Shown one piece after another: positions 1-9,620 of a DNA stretch of 64,000 nucleotides. The stretch is taken from positions 248,001 to 312,000 of the forward strand of contig NC_016530.1 in assembly GCF_000236905.1 (NCBI RefSeq), written 5' to 3'. The notes below the pieces were generated by a model that was not told where the DNA came from, made no database searches, and worked only from the letters and a program-made list of their open reading frames with translations. How positions within the stretch are numbered: the first letter of the stretch is position 1; every line of letters begins with the position of its first letter. Position numbers and translations under genes: made by a program. Source of the stretch: Tetrapisispora phaffii CBS 4417. Lineage: Eukaryota; Ascomycota; Saccharomycetes; Saccharomycetales; Saccharomycetaceae.

Positions 1-1
1 T

Positions 2-946
<945 letters not shown>

Positions 947-1192
947 ATTATGAGAAAAAGATACTCTTTCTATTTAATCATTAACGATATTGATTCATTA
1001 ATGGATGAATCGATCGATATTTTATTTATTTATATATTATCTATGTGCAATATATCCTGTTTCAAGTGCTAATTAGTTTCTGGAAAACATATTCAATGTA
1101 GTGCCTAAATAACAACAATATCAATGTATCATTTATAAGTTGCAGTGCGATGTGTTGCTGGTTGAGATGCCCAAGCAAAAAAAATAAATTAA

Positions 1193-1266
1193 TGATTTCG
1201 CCCAGGATCGAACTGGGGACGTTCTGCGTGTTAAGCAGATGCCATAACCGACTAGACCACGAAACC
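1193..1266 (-). tRNA. tRNA-Val (AAC)
   Basis: Read on the minus strand this 74-nt sequence folds as a full cloverleaf: acceptor GGTTTCG with CGAAATC, discriminator A, T-loop TTCGATC, and an anticodon loop CTTAACA with anticodon AAC. It has no intron. It lies between HEM15 and ORM1, at the apparent synteny breakpoint. Confidence 0.96.
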
Positions 1267-1771
1267 AACTAATTTGTATTTTGCTTCACCATCTCCCTAC
1301 CTAACACGCATCACCATCTCTCACAATTATCAATCGCCATTCATCTTCCGTGGCTTATCCACAGATCTCCAACCCACTGTATTCTCGTGCCCATGACCTA
1401 TACCCATGACCCCATCAACATGCTGCATATCGCTTATGTCCATTAATGCATGATTCCTAAAATTTATCTCTAACGCCCGTCTGATCTCACGGTAATGGAG
1501 AGAACATTCATGTGATTAATGCATATACGCGAGACCATCCACGCACTAATTAACCCGTTTAAATTTGCTCTTATGGTGACAATGTACCTTATAGCAATGC
1601 AATTGTATCTATAGTATACCCCTACCCATTATAACGTTTATTTTTATAAAGACGCAACTATCGAATTACCAGAAATGTATTATTTAGAACGATATACACT
1701 TATATATATATCATATATGTATGGCTTATACTAAGTAGGTAATTGATTATCAGAGGACATATATATATAAC
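1267..1771. other. Intergenic region between tRNA-Val and ORM1 3' end
   Basis: About 500 bp without a supported gene. It holds AT-rich stretches such as TATATATATCATATAT near 1690-1720, which probably belong to the 3' flank of ORM1. I see no LTR relic here, unlike upstream of the other tRNA genes in this window. Confidence 0.5.
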
Positions 1772-2497
1772 TTAACCAATTTGTGCACGACCTGTGATAC
1801 CAGGGATAGAAATTCTCAATCTATGTGTCAATGGTAATTTTGGAACGATACCAACAAATATAGTCAATATAAAATTTCCAACGAAGAAATTCAAACTAAA
1901 ATGACCATAATGAGTGCTAACTAAAAATAACGATATTGGCACAATAAATAGAAACTTTCTTGAAGGAGTATATAAAGTTTCATCATTCAACTGTTCCCAC
2001 ATTGTCAAATTATCATAAGCACCGCCATTGAATTCGAATGGGGTACCTTTAATCAAATGGAACATGACATAGGATCCAATGACATAAGTCATATTAGTCA
2101 GAGTCCATGACCATTCGTCTGTAATTATTGGTAGGAAATTGTAGAAAAGTTTCAATAATGCAATTATAACAATATGAATGACCCAAGCTCCTTTTTGATC
2201 AACCCAAGTAGCATTCATATTTGGAAGCAACTGTTGGTCATTTTCCTCTTCAAAAGTCTCTGGCTCGACGTGTGATATTATACTTGAAGATCTCCTCCGT
2301 CTATGATCTTTAACAGGTTCCGAATCCACAGTGGCACTAGTGACTGGTTCTAAACTCTCTTTACATTGACTGATGTTATCAATATTTTCAGTTTCCACAG
2401 AGCTACTGTTCTTATAAGATGGGAATGGCTTCAAACCATCTTCTAATGAACTATTATTCAAACTAGTAGATCTTTTTCTTCTTAAATTCTGGCTCAT
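1772..2497 (-). CDS. ORM1: ORM family regulator of sphingolipid synthesis
   Basis: Orm proteins are ER membrane proteins that bind and inhibit serine palmitoyltransferase (Lcb1/Lcb2), and phosphorylation of their N-terminus relieves the inhibition. The 241-residue product has a hydrophilic Ser-rich N-terminus (about 1-95) and then the conserved ORM/ORMDL domain with several membrane segments, including the WVIHIVIIALLKLFYN, THYGHF and PKLPLTHRLRI blocks. Residues 66-72 (RRRRSSS) match the basic-plus-serine cluster phosphorylated by Ypk kinases in yeast Orm1/Orm2. It is divergent from ACB1, as ORM1 (YGR038W) is from ACB1 (YGR037C) in S. cerevisiae. KAP95 nearby is an ORM2 neighbour there, so assignment to ORM1 rather than ORM2 rests on the ACB1 adjacency only. 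It is about 20 residues longer than the S. cerevisiae proteins. Confidence 0.95.
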   Translation of the reverse strand: MSQNLRRKRSTSLNNSSLEDGLKPFPSYKNSSSVETENIDNISQCKESLEPVTSATVDSEPVKDHRRRRSSSIISHVEPETFEEENDQQLLPNMNATWVDQKGAWVIHIVIIALLKLFYNFLPIITDEWSWTLTNMTYVIGSYVMFHLIKGTPFEFNGGAYDNLTMWEQLNDETLYTPSRKFLFIVPISLFLVSTHYGHFSLNFFVGNFILTIFVGIVPKLPLTHRLRISIPGITGRAQIG

Positions 2498-2770
2498 CCT
2501 GTGTACGTGAGTGTGTCTGTGAGTGTGTGTGCGAGTCTCTATCTATCTATCTCTCTGTCTATCTATGTCCCTTTGAAAAAAGTGGTTTAAGTACACAAGC
2601 ACATATACATGAGATCTACCTAATCAACATTCCAGTGACATATTTAATATAAACTAGTACAACCATATGAACAATGAAACTTTCTGCCCTCTATATATAT
2701 TACCACCTAATCCGCTTATGGCAGCCGTCATAAATAAATTTCAGAATGTTAGAAACGACGGACGGCGGTG

Positions 2771-2855
2771 TTACCCGGCTCCTCATGCAACCACGCGTCG
2801 CCGCCCGCCCCTTTCCTGCACGCCGGGCGGGCGGCAACAGATGCTTGTTACCCGC
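2771..2855. promoter_or_regulatory. Two Reb1-type sites in the ORM1/ACB1 divergent promoter
   Basis: TTACCCGG at 2771-2778 and TTACCCGC at 2848-2855 match the Reb1 core TTACCCG, a general regulatory factor that clears nucleosomes. They sit in a locally GC-rich patch (about 2745-2900) within AT-rich DNA. An ACGCGT is also present at 2793-2798. Binding is inferred from the motif only. Confidence 0.6.
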
Positions 2856-2927
2856 CCAAACACAAAGGCGGTGGTTAACGCCCAGCCACCAGGAGACGGG
2901 GATCTTCCAACACTGGGAGCTAAGGAG

Positions 2928-2959
2928 CACACTTATATATATACATATATATAAGTGTG
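2928..2959. promoter_or_regulatory. Palindromic TATA region of ACB1
   Basis: A 32-bp near-perfect palindrome with 15-bp arms (CACACTTATATATAT and its complement) around a 2-bp centre. It contains the only good TATA sequences between ORM1 and ACB1 and ends 95 bp before the ACB1 start codon. It probably serves as the ACB1 TATA box; whether the symmetry has a function is unknown. Confidence 0.5.
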
Positions 2960-3054
2960 TGCATGTGTGGTTGTTTATATTTGCGGGATTGCAGTTGCGT
3001 TCTTGAGTCTGGCAGAGCACAGACAAGTCACACGCCCTCAAACACACAAACACA

Positions 3055-3321
3055 ATGGTTTCACAATTATTCGAAGATAAAGCTAAAGAAGTCAACGAAT
3101 TAAAGACTAAGCCAAACCAAGATGAGATGTTGAAGTTATACGGTCTTTACAAGCAAGCTACGGTCGGAGACAACACTAATGCCAGTAGACCCTCCATGTT
3201 TAACATGAAGGATCGTTACAAATGGGATGCTTGGGAAGCTTTGAAGGGAAAGTCTCAAGAAGATGCCGAATCAGAATACATCGCTTTAGTTGATCAATTG
3301 GTTGTCAAATACGGCAAATAA
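3055..3321 (+). CDS. ACB1: Acyl-CoA-binding protein
   Basis: A small cytosolic protein that binds long-chain acyl-CoA esters and supplies them to lipid synthesis. The 88-residue product is the usual ACBP length (87 in S. cerevisiae). It shows the four-helix ACBP signature: LYGLYKQATVGD, then the GMFDxKxRxKWDAW-type block read here as MFNMKDRYKWDAWE, with the acyl-CoA-contacting Tyr and Lys residues, then the final YIALVDQLV helix. The start codon has an A at -3 (CACAATGG). It is transcribed away from ORM1 across a GC-rich promoter. Confidence 0.97.
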   Translation: MVSQLFEDKAKEVNELKTKPNQDEMLKLYGLYKQATVGDNTNASRPSMFNMKDRYKWDAWEALKGKSQEDAESEYIALVDQLVVKYGK

Positions 3322-3766
3322 ATAGAATCAGTCTATCAATCACTCACTGCCCTCTCCGCAATTTTTATATTGAATAATACATACCTCTTCTTTATATCTA
3401 CTGGCTCTTTTAACTTCGTTCGAATATGCTTATATTCCTTCCATGTGTATTTTGCAGGTTCATCGTCTTGTACGGAGAGCACCGTCCTTTACGTTTTTTT
3501 AATTTCTTTTTATTTTTGTTTTTGTGTAATCCCATAAATAAGAAAGTCTTAAAGATAATAAAACAACTATTACTTATATATATATACATGTGTAACCTCT
3601 ATGTAGGCACACGAAAGCCAAGGTACTCATCATCGGAGGATATCATCGATTTACAAGTGGTGTGTTTTATTATATTTGGATTACTACCCTGTCTTTTTTT
3701 TTATTCATTCAAGTTTTTATCCTTGAACAAGTCCAACAAAGAAAATAAAATAACGTTCACTCGATA
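3322..3766. other. ACB1-KAP95 spacer
   Basis: A T-rich 3' flank of ACB1 and the promoter of KAP95. A 113-codon open stretch (3426-3767) is T-tract-derived, reads up to the KAP95 start codon and has no protein-like composition, so I do not call it a gene. Confidence 0.5.
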
Positions 3767-6361
3767 ATGTCTGTTGTTGAATTTGCTACCATTTTAGAGA
3801 ACACTATTTTATCTCCAGACCAAAATATACGTGTTCAGAGTGAAACTCAATTGAAGAAACTTTCAAATGAGAACTTTTTACAGTATGCAGATTATTTATC
3901 ACAAGTTATAGTTGCTCCCGTTGATACAAATATTAAAATTGAAGCAAAAATCTTGGCTTCTTTATCTTTGAAAAATGAATTAGTTTCGAAAGATTCAGTT
4001 AAAAATGAGAATTTTAAACAGCGTTGGATAAACTTCGTTAATGTCAAGACGAGAAACGCAATCAAAGAAAGAGCTATATCTGCACTAATTGATCCGGAAA
4101 TTAGAATCGCAAACTCTGCTGCACAATTAGTCGCTGCAATCGCAAATATTGAACTTCCTATAAATGAATGGCCAGGATTAATGAAAGTCGTGGTGGAAAA
4201 TACTGCTCCAGAAAAACCAGAAAACGTAAAGAGATCATTCTTACTGACTTTAGGTTATATTTGCGAAAATTCAGACCCAAGCTCTCCTGCTTTGATCTCA
4301 GCATCAAATGATATTTTAATTGCAATTGTACAAGGTGCTCAATCTTCAGAACCTTCTGTTTTAGTTAGATTGACTGCATTGAATGCTCTTGGCGATTCTT
4401 TGAATTTCATTAAGAATAATATGGATCGTGAAGGTGAAAGAAACTATTTAATGCAAGTGGTTTGCGAAGCTACTCAAAGTGATAATGCAGAAATTCAAGC
4501 TGCATCTTTTGGTTGTTTATGTAAGATTATGTCTTTGTATTACTCATATATGAAACATTATATGGAACAAGCTTTATTTGGTTTAACAATTTCCACCATG
4601 AAATCCCCAAATGATAAAGTGGCTTCGATGGCAGTCGAGTTTTGGTCCACCATTTGTGAAGAAGAAATTGATTTAGCGTACGAATTATCACAATTTCCTG
4701 ATTCTCCATTTCAAAGTTATAATTTTGCCTTGTCTTCTATAAAAGAAGTCATTCCAAATTTATTAAACTTATTAACTAGGCAAAATGAAGATCCAGAAGA
4801 TGATGATTGGAACGTTTCAATGTCTGCTGGTGCATGTTTACAATTATTTGCTCAAAATTGTGGTAACTACATTTTAGAACCAGTACTAGAATTTGTTGAA
4901 GCAAATATGACAAATGAAAATTGGAGATATCGTGAGGCTTCTGTAATGTCATTTGGTTCCATTTTAGATGGACCAGATAAAGAACAAAGAACTTTCGTGA
5001 TTCATCAAGCATTCCCAGCTATTTTAAATTTAATGAATGACCCATCCTTGCAAGTGAAAGAAACTGCATCTTGGTGTATCGGTAGAATCGCAGACTTAGT
5101 GATCGAAGCTATTGATGCTCAAAATAACTTACCTGGAGTGATGCAGGCATGTGTTATTGGCCTAAAGGACCATCCTAAGGTCGCTGCAAACTGCTCTTGG
5201 ACTATCATCAATTTAGTGGAACAACTGGCCGATGTTCAACCTTCTCCAATTTTCAATTATTATCCAGTATTAGCAGACGCACTTATCACAGCAGCAAATA
5301 GACCAGATAACGAAAATAACGCTCGTGCATCTGCATTTTCATGTTTAACAACCCTAGTGGAATATGCTACTGATTCAGTTTCTGAATTTTCAGCATCAAT
5401 CTCGACATTTATCATGGATAAATTAGGTCAAACAATGTCTATTAACGAAGAAAATTTAAGCATAGAAGAAAGACAAAGCTTACAAGAACTACAAGCAAAT
5501 GTTTTAACTGTTTTAGCCACTGTCATTAGAAAATCACCAGATAGTGTTGTATCTGTTTCAGATATGTTAATGGATTTGTTTATTAAATTATTAAACAAAA
5601 AAGAATCTTCTTTCATTGAAGATGATATCTTTTATGCAGTCTCTTCATTAGCAATGTCCTTAGGTAAAAATTTTGAAAAATATTTGGACACATTTTCGCC
5701 ATACTTAGTTAATGCTCTAAATCAAGTTGATTCACAAGTATCTATAACGGCTGTTGGATTCATTGCTGATATTTCGAATTCATTAGAAGAGGATTTCAAG
5801 AAATACTCAGGTGCTTTCATGAATGTATTGGGACAAATGATGCAAGCTCCTAATGCAAGAAAAGATTTACACCCTGCTGTGCTAAGTGTATTTGGTGATA
5901 TTTCATCTAATATAGGTGCCGATTTTATGCCATACTTAAATGAGGTTATGACCATTTGTGTTTCTGCTCAAAATGCTGAACCTGAAAACGGTAGTTTAGA
6001 AGCTCTAGATTACCACTTGAAGGTTCTTGAAGCTGTATTAGATGCCTATGTTGGTATGATTGCTGGTTTACACGATCAACCACAAGCTATTTATCCATTC
6101 GTTGGTACAATTTTCCAATTTTTGAATAAGGTTGCGGATGAACCACAATTGGCCGGTCAAGACTCCACTGCTAGATCGGCTGTTGGTTTGATCGGTGATA
6201 TTTCACTTATGTTTGCTAATGGTTCAATCAAACAATTTTACTCCCAAGAATGGATGGTTGAATTTATTAAGAAGACAAGATCAAATAAAACATTCAGTCA
6301 ATCTACTAAAGATGCCGCCAGATGGGCTAGAGAACAACAAAAGCATCAATCAACATTATAA
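3767..6361 (+). CDS. KAP95: Karyopherin beta 1 (importin beta)
   Basis: Importin beta carries the Kap60/NLS-cargo complex through the nuclear pore and is released by RanGTP. The 864-residue protein matches the usual length (861 in S. cerevisiae) and is made of HEAT repeats throughout. The N-terminal block with NTILSPDQNIRVQSE is typical of the Ran-binding amino end. The acidic DPEDDDWNVSMSAGACL segment (about residues 342-358) is the conserved acidic loop followed by the helix that contacts the IBB domain. No frame disruptions are seen. In S. cerevisiae KAP95 is on chromosome XII (YLR347C), so its place between ACB1 and CAX4, both chromosome VII genes there, shows reciprocal retention after genome duplication. 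Confidence 0.97.
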   Translation: MSVVEFATILENTILSPDQNIRVQSETQLKKLSNENFLQYADYLSQVIVAPVDTNIKIEAKILASLSLKNELVSKDSVKNENFKQRWINFVNVKTRNAIKERAISALIDPEIRIANSAAQLVAAIANIELPINEWPGLMKVVVENTAPEKPENVKRSFLLTLGYICENSDPSSPALISASNDILIAIVQGAQSSEPSVLVRLTALNALGDSLNFIKNNMDREGERNYLMQVVCEATQSDNAEIQAASFGCLCKIMSLYYSYMKHYMEQALFGLTISTMKSPNDKVASMAVEFWSTICEEEIDLAYELSQFPDSPFQSYNFALSSIKEVIPNLLNLLTRQNEDPEDDDWNVSMSAGACLQLFAQNCGNYILEPVLEFVEANMTNENWRYREASVMSFGSILDGPDKEQRTFVIHQAFPAILNLMNDPSLQVKETASWCIGRIADLVIEAIDAQNNLPGVMQACVIGLKDHPKVAANCSWTIINLVEQLADVQPSPIFNYYPVLADALITAANRPDNENNARASAFSCLTTLVEYATDSVSEFSASISTFIMDKLGQTMSINEENLSIEERQSLQELQANVLTVLATVIRKSPDSVVSVSDMLMDLFIKLLNKKESSFIEDDIFYAVSSLAMSLGKNFEKYLDTFSPYLVNALNQVDSQVSITAVGFIADISNSLEEDFKKYSGAFMNVLGQMMQAPNARKDLHPAVLSVFGDISSNIGADFMPYLNEVMTICVSAQNAEPENGSLEALDYHLKVLEAVLDAYVGMIAGLHDQPQAIYPFVGTIFQFLNKVADEPQLAGQDSTARSAVGLIGDISLMFANGSIKQFYSQEWMVEFIKKTRSNKTFSQSTKDAARWAREQQKHQSTL

Positions 6362-7281
6362 TGAAATCAAAATGACGATATAATATCAACTTTTCTATGT
6401 TATTAGGATGCTGTTGATATTAAAAAATTGAATCTGCAATATTAATTTTCATTATTAATACTTGATACCTTTTGTTTCATTTTTTCTATTCTTCTATTTC
6501 CTCGCATAAAGCGTTGTTTCAACTAGGAACTTCTTTTTATTATGTTTCTATTTCACTTCCCCTGCATATTTCTAATTCTACCTTTCAATACTTTCTACAA
6601 TTCCTGATTATAAACTTTTTTTTTTTCATATTTTCATACTTTCATCTAATATCACCTCTATCATTATTTCCCTCAATTTCAACCTGTTTTCATTATCTCC
6701 TCTACTACCTAACTCCCTTTCTATTTACTTCTCATTTCATTACCGTCTTCATTTCATCTGTGAACTCCAAATATAGCATATTCTAAAGCATTTTAAAGCA
6801 CCGTTCCAGCACCTTCTTGAACTAAATTTATTCTCTTGATCACGTAGGTATTATTTTTTTTTGCCTTTTTTTTTTTTTATTTTTTTTTATAGTTCGTTAG
6901 TTGTATATATTTATAAAAGATTATTTGTTAACAGTAAGATATTTTATAAAACGTTTAAATGAAGTTGCCGTGGTTATAGTAACATCTCTCTCTCTTCAAG
7001 TTCTTTTAATGTTGTTAAGTTAAAAATCATTTGGATTTTTTGTCACTTTCGGTATCTGTCACTAATTTTTTGAATTTCGGGTCAAGCAAGAGCAACAAAA
7101 ATGGATCTGAAATGAAAAAATAATATGCACCAATATACAATGGCAATGCATAAACATAATATTTGTATATTTAGGAAAATGCTGAGTTCATGTCATTCTA
7201 GTAACTTACAATTACAAACTTATGAAATTTTACTTGTATCGAATGAAATAGAATTGGTAAACGACTCGCTCAAGAACTGAG
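6362..7281. other. KAP95-CAX4 spacer with strand-biased pyrimidine tract
   Basis: A 920-bp stretch with no supported gene. Positions 6465-6780 are strongly pyrimidine-biased on the plus strand, which by itself creates a 104-codon open frame. Long T runs occur at 6615-6626 and 6850-6890. A short minus-strand stretch ending at 7027 reads like a lysine-rich protein C-terminus but has no start codon (see findings). Confidence 0.45.
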
Positions 7282-7995
7282 ATGCTGGAAAACTCCACTT
7301 TAACTATATCCCCCAATATTATACCCCTGGATGATACATTTATACTATATGACTCGAACAGTCTGCTGTCATTCTGCTGTGCTTACTTCTCATTGATTCC
7401 AATCGGTATATTGATGTTTTATCTTTCATGGTTCATCACAACGAGAGAGATCGAAGCGTGCATTATTGCTGGTGGACAAGTGAGTAACGAGATTTTCAAC
7501 AATGTAGTGAAAAAAATAATCAAGCAACCTAGACCTGCCTTTTTTGGTGACAGTTTCCAAAATAATACGATGAGGTCCGGATATGGCATGCCTAGTGCTC
7601 ATTCGCAGTTTATGGGATTTTTTTTCATCTATTTCACGCTAACGTACATCAGAAGATGGAATAATTTAACATCAGTAAAAAAAGTGCTGGGCGTAGCGAA
7701 CCTAGCCTGTTTATCTGCAATCGTATGTTTCTCTAGAGCGTATTTAAACTACCATACGATTGGGCAAGTAATAGTTGGATGGAGTTTAGGAGCATGCGCA
7801 GGATCCACATACTACTTCATTATTGGAGTGTTAAGAGAATTGGGATTCATCAATTGGCTATTAGACTTGTGGATACTCAAGCAAGTCTATGCAAAGGATT
7901 CATTCAATTTAGCGCCTTTCTCATTAAGGGATGAATACAACCATTATCTACGAAGAAAAATAACCACCGATTCTCGGACCAAGAAAAATAATTGA
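7282..7995 (+). CDS. CAX4: Dolichyl pyrophosphate phosphatase
   Basis: This ER membrane enzyme hydrolyses dolichyl pyrophosphate released by N-glycosylation so that the dolichol carrier can be reused. The 237-residue protein (239 in S. cerevisiae) carries the three motifs of the PAP2 phosphatase superfamily: KKIIKQPRP at residues 77-85, PSAH at 104-107, and SR at 151-152 with H158 in SRAYLNYHT. Several membrane segments surround them (for example about 29-50, 109-122, 136-150 and 160-185). The start codon follows AACTGAG. In S. cerevisiae CAX4 is YGR036C, the neighbour of ACB1 once KAP95 is removed. Confidence 0.95.
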   Translation: MLENSTLTISPNIIPLDDTFILYDSNSLLSFCCAYFSLIPIGILMFYLSWFITTREIEACIIAGGQVSNEIFNNVVKKIIKQPRPAFFGDSFQNNTMRSGYGMPSAHSQFMGFFFIYFTLTYIRRWNNLTSVKKVLGVANLACLSAIVCFSRAYLNYHTIGQVIVGWSLGACAGSTYYFIIGVLRELGFINWLLDLWILKQVYAKDSFNLAPFSLRDEYNHYLRRKITTDSRTKKNN

Positions 7996-8183
7996 AGCAC
8001 TAACTTGTACTACCCCGATGAATATGTTGCTATTGAGAAAACCAAATAACATATATACTACTATTTTATAGATGAATAATAAAAATTTTGCCATGCATAA
8101 CGCTCATCGCCCATCTGTCTCTTAGTAATCATGGTCAAGATATAAAACACACCACCATAACCGTAAAATCAAGTTTGCTTATA

Positions 8184-8191
8184 TCCGCGGA
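8184..8191. promoter_or_regulatory. Perfect pleiotropic drug response element (distal)
   Basis: TCCGCGGA, the full palindromic consensus bound by Pdr1/Pdr3. It is about 890 bp upstream of the preferred start of the CIS1-type gene and about 190 bp downstream of the CAX4 stop codon. Confidence 0.7.
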
Positions 8192-8665
8192 TTTTAAACC
8201 GACATGCACCATTTTTTCGTTCACCACCAAAAGCCGACAAAGCGAAATCTTTCAATTCCACATGCTCGAACGGCACCCTCCCTTCTTGGTCTCCACCTGT
8301 GCATAAACCCAATCTATACCCATTACTAATTCACGATCGAATTTCACATTCTTAAAATCTAAAGTGGACCTTTTTGCACGCTACATTCTGACAATGTCCC
8401 AAAAAGGGAAAACTCAATTTTCGAATATTTTTAACAATTTCGAAAAAATTCTCGGTGGCTGCATGATCTGTCTTTTCTCGAAACATTCTCTTTTAATCAT
8501 GTGCGCCGATTTAATGCGAGAGTGCGTCCCGTGGTGACATAACACACAGAGACGTCTGCATTGAGCATACTGATTATTAATACAAGGATTTCCACGCAGA
8601 ATTGTACGTCCGTTGGTTGATGCTCGTTGTCCATCGTTGTCAATTGGTTTCACTGGCCTGTTGTT

Positions 8666-8673
8666 TCCGCGGA
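8666..8673. promoter_or_regulatory. Perfect pleiotropic drug response element (middle)
   Basis: TCCGCGGA, the full Pdr1/Pdr3 consensus, about 410 bp upstream of the preferred start of the CIS1-type gene. A related CTCCGGAG palindrome lies close downstream, at about 8685. Confidence 0.75.
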
Positions 8674-8734
8674 GCTGTCCCTAGCTCCGGAGCATTGGGC
8701 ACTGAAAGAACTGGTTGGTAAGGGTTGGGGCCGC

Positions 8735-8742
8735 TCCGCGGA
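8735..8742. promoter_or_regulatory. Perfect pleiotropic drug response element (proximal)
   Basis: TCCGCGGA, the third perfect Pdr1/Pdr3 site, about 200 bp upstream of the TATA box at 8939 and 333 bp upstream of the preferred CIS1 start. Its distance from the middle site is 69 bp. Confidence 0.75.
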
Positions 8743-9074
8743 TATAGGCATTGTTCTGCTAATACTTATTACGGGAATATTAACAGTTTCGAAATGGGTC
8801 TTGGTGCAAAAGGACGAGAAATGGAATTCTCAATGCTAGACTTGAGGCATGTTCTGTGTAGTTTGCCCGTACAAAAGTGCATGTTAGTAATCGAATTATG
8901 TTGATTATTAATGTAATCGCTGCTAAATAGAAGATGCATATATAAGTAGATGGCAATTCGTGAAATTGTAACCTCAATCATGGTCTGTTTCTGTCTATGG
9001 TTTGCAGTTTGTGGATAAAAAACACCCCACTATACAATCAATCATCAGAATATATACACAATACTCATAATACA

Positions 9075-9344
9075 ATGTTTTGCCCAAAACTTATCTGTCC
9101 AAGAAAACGCTGCAATTCCGATTCTGCCATCGTCGCAAAAGTTGACTCCAGAACATCTACTTTCTCAAGTCTCGGTTCAACCGCTTCAATGTCATCGAAC
9201 AGTTCAGTGGCATCTAAAGTATCATCCATAATATCTGCAAAGCCTTTCTCTAATGTCATCCTTCTAGGAAGAGGCCCTTATGAAAGTCAAAAGCCGAATA
9301 TGATCAGCAGGCATGATCTAATGCTTGCTTCTCAGAAAAAATGA
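9075..9344 (+). CDS. CIS1: CIS1/YGR035C-type small drug-response protein
   Basis: A small Ser-rich protein placed exactly where S. cerevisiae has the ohnologues YGR035C and YLR346C (CIS1), in the same orientation between CAX4 and the YLR345W/RPL26 pair. CIS1 is a Pdr1/Yrr1-responsive gene linked to autophagy, with no enzymatic function known. I chose the ATG at 9075 (89 residues; TACAATG, with A at -3) over the upstream in-frame ATG at 8997 (115 residues; TCTATG, a poor context very close to the TATA box at 8939). The C-terminal block with LLGRGPYE, QKPNMISR and DLMLASQKK looks conserved and positively charged at the end. Identification rests on position, size and the three PDREs upstream. 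Confidence 0.75.
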   Translation: MFCPKLICPRKRCNSDSAIVAKVDSRTSTFSSLGSTASMSSNSSVASKVSSIISAKPFSNVILLGRGPYESQKPNMISRHDLMLASQKK

Positions 9345-9620
9345 AAAGGTTTACCTCAGCATATACTCATCCACTAAAATAATGCGTGGAATGCATCTAT
9401 ATACTCTACCATCTCCACACATGTGCGTTTTGCATACACAGATACTTCTGCGTTTAATCAGCTTTTTAATATACATATAATACATCGAGCTTTTAATTTA
9501 ATACAACTATCATTTAAAAATAATTCATCCATATTTATTAATAGACATTGTTTTTAATATTATTCAATATATATACATAACCATACATATTGTTGATCTT
9601 GCCTGGAATTCTCTCTACTG

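Larger units (their letters stand above)
7996..9074. other. CAX4-CIS1 spacer and CIS1 promoter
   Basis: About 1 kb with no supported gene. It contains the three Pdr1/Pdr3 sites listed separately, a locally GC-rich patch (8640-8750) and a TATATAAG box at 8939-8946. Confidence 0.5.

Noticed and set aside
3426..3767. A 113-codon frame just before KAP95
   Set aside because: T-rich, Phe/Leu-dominated translation that runs into the KAP95 start; typical of a pyrimidine-rich promoter.
6472..6786. A 104-codon Phe/Ser/Leu-rich frame downstream of KAP95
   Set aside because: It results from a strand-biased pyrimidine tract; no stop codons occur because purines are rare. No membrane-protein family resemblance.
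8997..9074. N-terminal extension of the CIS1-type protein from an upstream ATG
   Set aside because: The upstream ATG has a poor context and lies about 50 bp from the TATA box, so it is probably in or before the transcript start; the ATG at 9075 is better placed. Not excluded.
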